The position numbers and the translations under genes were made by a program. DNA of 33,476 nucleotides from the NCBI GenBank assembly GCA_937911445.1, contig CALDQY010000136.1, positions 1 through 33,476 on the forward strand, given 5' to 3'. The notes under the pieces are model-generated. The model was given only the letters and a program-made list of their open reading frames with translations. It was not told the origin of the DNA and ran no database searches. Positions 28,313 to 33,476 of this stretch are shown here, piece by piece (position 1 is the first letter of the stretch; the number at the start of each line of letters is the position of its first letter). Source of the DNA: an uncultured Rhodobiaceae bacterium (GTDB lineage: Archaea > Thermoplasmatota > Poseidoniia > Poseidoniales > Poseidoniaceae).

Positions 28313-28336
28313 GAACGGAGGAACGATGTTCCGTTC
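28313..28336. promoter_or_regulatory. Nested inverted repeat GAACGGAGGAACGATGTTCCGTTC upstream of the malEF fusion; candidate operator
   Basis: Outer arms GAACGGA/TCCGTTC and inner arms GGAAC/GTTCC; on the minus strand it lies just upstream of a TATA-like GTTTAAG and about 30 nt before the start codon. Confidence 0.45.
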
Positions 28337-29255
28337 AATTTGACTTGTGATATGCAACAGGCAATTGTCCAAGTTGCATCCACTCGAGGTACAGCATACG
28401 TTTCATCTCCAATCGTGCACCTTGACGCCAACGTTTTCTCATGGTTCGCTCAGCCTCTCGACTGGGCACAGGAGCGGGTGAAAAGTTGCATGTTGATTCA
28501 TCGGATTCAGGAATTGGGGCATCTTCCCACTCAACACCCCACAGAATCAGCCAATCAGGAGGTGCGACGCCAAAATCAACCTCGATTTCAGGTTCATCGA
28601 TGGCCCGTTGTACATCCTCTTTACTTATTTCACCCAAGGCAAGAAGATGAAGCGCCATGGCAGTTCGGCGAACCTGATTCCACAGGAAGGCTTCTCCAAT
28701 GATTTCGAACCCAACCGTGCGACCATCAACAATCCAAGGTGTACACGAGAGAACGGTCCGAATTGGGTTCTTTCCTGGTTCCAATCGAGCAAAATTGCTT
28801 GCATTGTATGTCCCCTCGAATAATTTGAGCCATTCAGCGAAAATGTTTCCCGGATCGTTCCAAAATTCGATGCCCTCGAGACGATAGCGGTAGATGCGAT
28901 GTACTGCCATCCTCGGATTCCAATCCATAGGAACTTCGCGAACGTCAAGGAACGATATTTCGTCAGGGAGCAAGTCGTCTACAGCTCGTACAAACTTGCG
29001 AGGCGTGATGCTGTTCCAAAGCGATTGGGCAACCCGTACTGTCCCACCATTGAGTCGAACGTGAACCCCTGCATCGGTTCGACTCGAAAGAACGAGATTG
29101 TGTTCATCAGCATCCTTTGAAATCCAGCCAAGTTTCTCAAATGCGTGAATCAGTTCTCCCTGGACTGTTCGTACATCAGGTTGAATTTGGCTGCCGTGGA
29201 ACGCATCGCCCAAGTAACCGATTCGGAAATGCAGACGAGTTTCTGCATCCGACAT
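28335..29255 (-). CDS. truA: tRNA pseudouridine synthase TruA-like
   Basis: SSRTDAGVH catalytic motif, YRYRLEG, FLWNQVRRTAMAL. Confidence 0.88.
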   Translation of the reverse strand: MSDAETRLHFRIGYLGDAFHGSQIQPDVRTVQGELIHAFEKLGWISKDADEHNLVLSSRTDAGVHVRLNGGTVRVAQSLWNSITPRKFVRAVDDLLPDEISFLDVREVPMDWNPRMAVHRIYRYRLEGIEFWNDPGNIFAEWLKLFEGTYNASNFARLEPGKNPIRTVLSCTPWIVDGRTVGFEIIGEAFLWNQVRRTAMALHLLALGEISKEDVQRAIDEPEIEVDFGVAPPDWLILWGVEWEDAPIPESDESTCNFSPAPVPSREAERTMRKRWRQGARLEMKRMLYLEWMQLGQLPVAYHKSN

Positions 29256-29264
29256 ACGTGAACC

Positions 29265-29783
29265 TCAATCGTCCGAAGTGAGGATTTGAGCAGCTTCTTC
29301 AGGAGTGTACCCAAGTCCACCAACAGCCCAAATGAGCGCTTGCTTGACCCAAGGCTGAACCATTGGGTTTGCCTTTTCAGGATCGATCACTTCAATGGTG
29401 TCAACGATGTTGCGAGCAGCCATGTACAGGACATCGTCCGTTGGAATGTCCGCCATTTCGAGGCGACGGCTGTAACGTTGGAACTCCTTGACAGCCTGTG
29501 GAACACGGCGGCACTCAAGTGCGAACGATGCGAAATCAGCGATGTACTCATCGTTTTCTTCATCAAGTTCCATGGCTTTCTTGTAGGACATCATAATCTT
29601 GGTTCCGGGAACAACGTCATCCTGTTCTTCCATGTTGAGCATGTTTGCGAATTCTGCATATGTGTGCTGAAGTATAGCATTGTCACGGTTTGAACGGAGT
29701 TTTCCATCAAGATTCTCAACAGCGCCCTTGAGGTCGCCTGCGCGGAACAATTCCATTGCTTCTGCCATTACATCATCGCTCAT
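29265..29783 (-). CDS. TPR-like helical-repeat protein, unknown function
   Basis: AMELFRAGDLKGAVENLDGKLRSNRDNAILQHTYAEF...AMELDEENDEYIADFASFAL; start at MSDDVMAEAM. Confidence 0.6.
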   Translation of the reverse strand: MSDDVMAEAMELFRAGDLKGAVENLDGKLRSNRDNAILQHTYAEFANMLNMEEQDDVVPGTKIMMSYKKAMELDEENDEYIADFASFALECRRVPQAVKEFQRYSRRLEMADIPTDDVLYMAARNIVDTIEVIDPEKANPMVQPWVKQALIWAVGGLGYTPEEAAQILTSDD

Positions 29784-29801
29784 GTTTCTCTCTCCATTCC
29801 T

Positions 29802-29815
29802 CCCAATTTTTTGGG
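29802..29815. repeat. Small stem-loop CCCAA-TTTT-TTGGG between two co-directional genes
   Basis: Perfect 5-nt inverted repeat in the 50-nt gap. Confidence 0.35.
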
Positions 29816-29833
29816 GTTCTTGAACACAACGGT

Positions 29834-30874
29834 TCATTCTTGTCCTTCGTTTTGCTGAGTGAGAATCTCTGCAAGGTTGTCCAACTTGGTCGATTGGCTA
29901 TGCTTTTTGTGCATTTCATTAAGCAGGGTTTTGGTGTCCTCCCAACCACGAATCTTGTAAAAACAGTGTTTTGGATCTGGTCGAACGGTCTTGATGGTTC
30001 GTTGATAGAACATCAAAGCGAAAAATGATTTTAGGAAACCTTTCCCTGCTTTTTCGACCGTTGTGTCATTTTCATTTTCAGCCAAATTAGGTGAAACTCC
30101 AACACTTCCCCCAACAGATTCTTCGACAATGCCAACACCTGAATCGGTAAGGATGGTGAGTGTAGCAAAACCAGTCATTGTTCCAAATGGTGTACGCTCA
30201 ACCTGCACTTCGGAAATGCGATCGAACAGGATGCGGCGGTGTGCACGGCTCAGCAAGAACGCATGCTTGAAGATGACAGCATTACTGGTGATAGCATAAT
30301 CGAAACTTCGCTGATAATAGAAGACAAGAGCCCAGTAACTCAAGGTAAGGGCCAATCCCGAAATGAGGAAATTGTATTTCCAACCAAGGAATGGTTCAAC
30401 ATCTGCATCGGAAAATAAGTCACGAACCAAAGCAATGAGACCATCGATTTGAATCAGGACAGGTAAGAGTGTCGCAAGAAGCAACCATACCGTCACCCAC
30501 TTGCCAGAGGTTGATGTATTCATCATTCTGTTAAACCATGTCAAGGTTGCCATGACCAGTACAAAACCGAATGGAAGTTTGGATCCACCCAATCCCATGA
30601 CCCAGACAATGAATTTGGCAATCCCTCCTGAATTCTCGTTCAACAATGCATCAGGTTTCCAGAACAACATGTGAACGCCGAAGACAATCAAACCAAGAAC
30701 GTACATGCTCATGAAACCAACAGGGCTTGGAGACTTCGTAAGAAGTACCTCTTCGCCTTCAATGAGTTTGAATCGATTTTTCATCACTTCATCATTGGTT
30801 GGGCCTTCAGCCTTTTCTTGTGTATCAACATCGACGCCTCCCGGCTCTTCGGATTGTACTTCTTCATCGGTCAT
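29834..30874 (-). CDS. Membrane protein with PH-like (bPH2-type) domain
   Basis: Several TM segments followed by FDYAITSNAVIFKHAFLLSRAHRRILFDRISEVQVERTPFGTMTGFATLTILTDSG, typical of bacterial PH-like domains. Confidence 0.6.
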   Translation of the reverse strand: MTDEEVQSEEPGGVDVDTQEKAEGPTNDEVMKNRFKLIEGEEVLLTKSPSPVGFMSMYVLGLIVFGVHMLFWKPDALLNENSGGIAKFIVWVMGLGGSKLPFGFVLVMATLTWFNRMMNTSTSGKWVTVWLLLATLLPVLIQIDGLIALVRDLFSDADVEPFLGWKYNFLISGLALTLSYWALVFYYQRSFDYAITSNAVIFKHAFLLSRAHRRILFDRISEVQVERTPFGTMTGFATLTILTDSGVGIVEESVGGSVGVSPNLAENENDTTVEKAGKGFLKSFFALMFYQRTIKTVRPDPKHCFYKIRGWEDTKTLLNEMHKKHSQSTKLDNLAEILTQQNEGQE

Positions 30875-30910
30875 GTGCTTGCACCGTTATGTTCTCAGCA
30901 CACAAGCACA
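30874..30910. promoter_or_regulatory. Inverted repeat TGTGCTTG-(21 nt)-CAAGCACA in the upstream region of the PH-domain gene
   Basis: Perfect 8-nt arms, one adjoining the start codon. Confidence 0.4.
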
Positions 30911-30952
30911 TAAGCCCTTTGCCGTAAGTGGGACAAAAAAGGCATCATCTCG

Positions 30953-32089
30953 CTAATGAAGCAAACCCCAACTGTGTTCCGCATTACCACGAATCCAATC
31001 GTACATGGCTTCACGCCTTACTCCATGCTCGTCCGTAATCGTGAGCGATTCTACTTCGAGAGGATATTCGTTGTAAGTCAAGTGTGACCAGACGCCTCCG
31101 CGCGTGGGTTGATGAAAGTCCCAGTAGGCACGTGCAACGGCCTTTACAGTGGCGTCGATGGTCGTTCGACCATTCTTGAGTTTCACATGGAAGCGTGGAA
31201 GGTTGTTGTCTTGACGGTCCTTTTCCACACGAACACGCTTGAAGCGTTCGCTTCTTCCATGGACAGCATCATGGAACAGACCACCTTGACTTACGGCAAT
31301 GTGAGAGACATCTCGCCGCTTCCATTCGCGATGATCTCGACTTAGGATGGTTGTCGAGAGGTGAGGCAGGAACCAATCAAGATACGACCCGTCAGAAAAA
31401 TGAAGAACACCCCAATACCAAGGAACACTCGGAGCTTGGACGCAGACTTTTTGAAAATATGCGGTACCACTCACATCTTTACCATCGATGATTCCTGAAA
31501 CCTTCGTGCCGTGCAATCGAAGGATGTCATAACCAAGTGACCCAAGGTAGGTAGCGGTTGCCTCACGAGCCGTCGACATGGCAGGATTCCATGGTGTCAT
31601 CTTCAATTGAATGGATTGGACTGCTTCATGTTCGATATCCAAGTTGAGCCAAAATTGTGAGCGATCAGGTAGCATACCCATCGAGCAATCGCCTCCCAGC
31701 AGTGGGACGACAGCTCCTCCACCTTGGCCTTCCTTGCCTGGCCATGATGTATGGTTGGAGGGAAGAACCACCATATCACAGACTTTGGCAATAATTTCGT
31801 CATGCATAACCGAACCATCGAACCACCATGCACAAACCATACCATCGATTTGAATGGCTCCTTGATCATCGAACCCAGGCGTCCCTTTTGGCTTCCATTC
31901 CACATCATTGATTTGAACATGGTCGTTTTCTTTGGTTGACCAAAGAACCATCAGTTGTTTACCCGCCATGGGATGTTCATCATCATCGAGCATAACGAGC
32001 CACCACCACCAATCCCATGTGAGATGTTCAATGGGTGGACGTTGATTCAACGTCCAAAGAGTTGAAAAATCGCCAGCAAAGGTTTCCAT
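30953..32089 (-). CDS. Conserved-looking hypothetical protein, possibly CrtC/AttH lipocalin-like
   Basis: 379 aa from METFAGDF; soluble, Trp-rich beta-type sequence; pattern VSGTAYFQKVCVQAPSVPWYWGVLHFSDGSYLDWF faintly recalls CrtC/AttH-like proteins. Confidence 0.6.
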   Translation of the reverse strand: METFAGDFSTLWTLNQRPPIEHLTWDWWWWLVMLDDDEHPMAGKQLMVLWSTKENDHVQINDVEWKPKGTPGFDDQGAIQIDGMVCAWWFDGSVMHDEIIAKVCDMVVLPSNHTSWPGKEGQGGGAVVPLLGGDCSMGMLPDRSQFWLNLDIEHEAVQSIQLKMTPWNPAMSTAREATATYLGSLGYDILRLHGTKVSGIIDGKDVSGTAYFQKVCVQAPSVPWYWGVLHFSDGSYLDWFLPHLSTTILSRDHREWKRRDVSHIAVSQGGLFHDAVHGRSERFKRVRVEKDRQDNNLPRFHVKLKNGRTTIDATVKAVARAYWDFHQPTRGGVWSHLTYNEYPLEVESLTITDEHGVRREAMYDWIRGNAEHSWGLLH

Positions 32090-32097
32090 CCTATCCC

Positions 32098-33432
32098 TCA
32101 CACAATCTCTTTGGATTTGAAAATCAGTTGTCCAATGAACCAGAAAAACGTAGCTTGGAACACTAGAACGACCACAGAAACAACAGTCGTCGCATAGGGC
32201 CCCAAACCGAGACCAAGGTCGGATTGCGCCCATTCCAACGCACCATAACCTGGCAATTCATTGCCACCACCAAAGAAGAAAAAGCCATCAGGATTCGAAC
32301 CCCCTGCCCATGACCCTGCCTCGGTGAACATCGCCATATCTGGCCATACTAGATAGGCGCCAGAATCAATGATGCTCATCGACCAACCGACAATCGACAT
32401 TCGAAGGAAACTTGATTCAGGTACAGACATCGAGAGCAACGCCATTCCAAGCTCCCAAGCTGCAATCGGGAGGGCGAGAATGATTCCGTACTTCCAGAGA
32501 ACGCCCAAGAAAGCGAACAACATCCCGTACACGAGTGTCGCAAGTAAGGCAGCAATGAGGATTGAAAACCACACACCCAAATCTGCGAACCTGAAGAATT
32601 GGTCACCTGGCCCCATGAAGCCTGAAACAAGTGCAAGGAGGGTGCAGACAACGAGAAGATAGGGCCAAACGATAGCGAGATATCCAAGCATTCGATAAAG
32701 GAAAATTTCACCTCGAGCGATGGGCTTCGCCGTCATGTATTGCATCGTCCCGGAAGTCATTTCTTCTCGAATAAGACCCGTTGCGAGGAACAATGGTATG
32801 AAAATGCTCAGTAAGAACACAAATCCGAGTTTACCGATTCCAAGAATGAATGCTCGATGTTGAGCTTCCTTACCGTATCGATCTTCATCTGGATCTTCAT
32901 CGACATTTGGGTCGGCATAGACGAAATAGGTACCACTGTTAGCATCATAGACAAGAAGAATGTTGCATTGAATACCATCGCCATTGTCGTCTTTTTGGCT
33001 TGGTAACAACGATGAATCCGTACAATCACCATCATTATCGTATCCCGTTTTGACCGTTGAAGCATCGGAATAATCCCAATCATAGTCGTCTTCGTTGATG
33101 TACATCGATGCTGGCTCAGGTTCGATTGAAGGCGACAATAATCCAGGGTGCGACATTGAATCGTAAATGTCCGTGCCATACTTGATTTCCTGACCGTTTA
33201 CGTAACCATCACCATCCCAATCGTAGGAATCACCATCGTTATCGATTGCTTCAATCTCGGTATTCATCGCATCGATGTAAAAGAGGAGTACGACCGAAAT
33301 GGCGAGGAATCCAACCCCCAGGACAACCCATGTGGACAATCGGGTACGGTATTGCCGCATGGTAAATTCAGCAATTGCTGTTGCCTTTCGATCGAGCGAG
33401 GTCCAAATGGTCTCACCGCGTTCCTTTTCCAT
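32098..33432 (-). CDS. ABC-2 type permease with Asp-rich Ca-binding-like repeats in its first extracytoplasmic loop
   Basis: TM, large loop with DNDGDSYDWDGDGYVNGQE and DNDGDCTD...DDNGDGIQC, then IREEMTSGTMQYMTAKPIARGEIFLYRML and TM segments. Track start 33435 is TTG; ATG at 33432. Confidence 0.78.
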   Translation of the reverse strand: MEKERGETIWTSLDRKATAIAEFTMRQYRTRLSTWVVLGVGFLAISVVLLFYIDAMNTEIEAIDNDGDSYDWDGDGYVNGQEIKYGTDIYDSMSHPGLLSPSIEPEPASMYINEDDYDWDYSDASTVKTGYDNDGDCTDSSLLPSQKDDNGDGIQCNILLVYDANSGTYFVYADPNVDEDPDEDRYGKEAQHRAFILGIGKLGFVFLLSIFIPLFLATGLIREEMTSGTMQYMTAKPIARGEIFLYRMLGYLAIVWPYLLVVCTLLALVSGFMGPGDQFFRFADLGVWFSILIAALLATLVYGMLFAFLGVLWKYGIILALPIAAWELGMALLSMSVPESSFLRMSIVGWSMSIIDSGAYLVWPDMAMFTEAGSWAGGSNPDGFFFFGGGNELPGYGALEWAQSDLGLGLGPYATTVVSVVVLVFQATFFWFIGQLIFKSKEIV

Positions 33433-33476
33433 CAACGAAGCCCCCCTGTGAGATATCCGAGGATGGATTGTAGGTC
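33432..33476 (-). CDS. C-terminal fragment of an upstream gene (...DLQSILGYLTGGLR*), probably the partner ABC ATPase
   Basis: Open frame from the window edge ending in TGA that overlaps the permease ATG by one base (TGATG). Confidence 0.5.
   Translation of the reverse strand, partial: DLQSILGYLTGGLR

Noticed and set aside
29802-29815. CCCAATTTTTTGGG as a strong transcription terminator
   Set aside because: Stem is only 5 bp and the genes on both sides are co-directional and close together; kept only as a weak repeat.
1-33476. CRISPR arrays, transposons, integrases, rRNA or tRNA genes
   Set aside because: No regularly spaced direct repeats, transposase/integrase motifs or RNA gene signatures were seen; intergenic gaps are too short for most. 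tRNAs were not searched computationally.

Overview
This is a gene-dense, apparently archaeal window. The gene content and style suggest a marine Group II/Poseidoniales-like euryarchaeon, but that is inference. Archaeal markers are a ThiR-type HTH-ThiN regulator, an archaeal NMN adenylyltransferase, a DRG GTPase with TGS domain and a COG2108-type radical SAM protein. Main blocks: (1) a tightly packed + strand operon thiR-thiB-thiP-thiQ-PAP2 phosphatase (248-5337). (2) A thioredoxin-CcdA fusion, a COG2108-like radical SAM protein, pdxT, a class V aminotransferase, nadM, grpE, a DRG GTPase and a DoxX-like protein (5304-13430). (3) An alpha-glucan utilisation locus (13427-28281): a giant surface-anchored GH57 enzyme, 4-alpha-glucanotransferase, alpha-glucan phosphorylase, an anchored GH13 amylase, and a maltose-type ABC importer in which the substrate-binding lipoprotein is fused to the MalF permease. 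In the same importer MalG carries an extra 4-TM N-terminal extension and the ATPase lacks the usual C-terminal regulatory domain. (4) truA, a TPR-like protein, a PH-domain-like membrane protein, an uncharacterised protein, and an ABC-2 permease with Ca-binding-like Asp-rich repeats in its outer loop. No rRNA, tRNA, CRISPR or transposon was recognised. The strongest candidate for something undescribed is the rebuilt archaeal maltodextrin uptake system (MalE-MalF fusion, extended MalG, minimal ATPase, co-translated anchored amylase).
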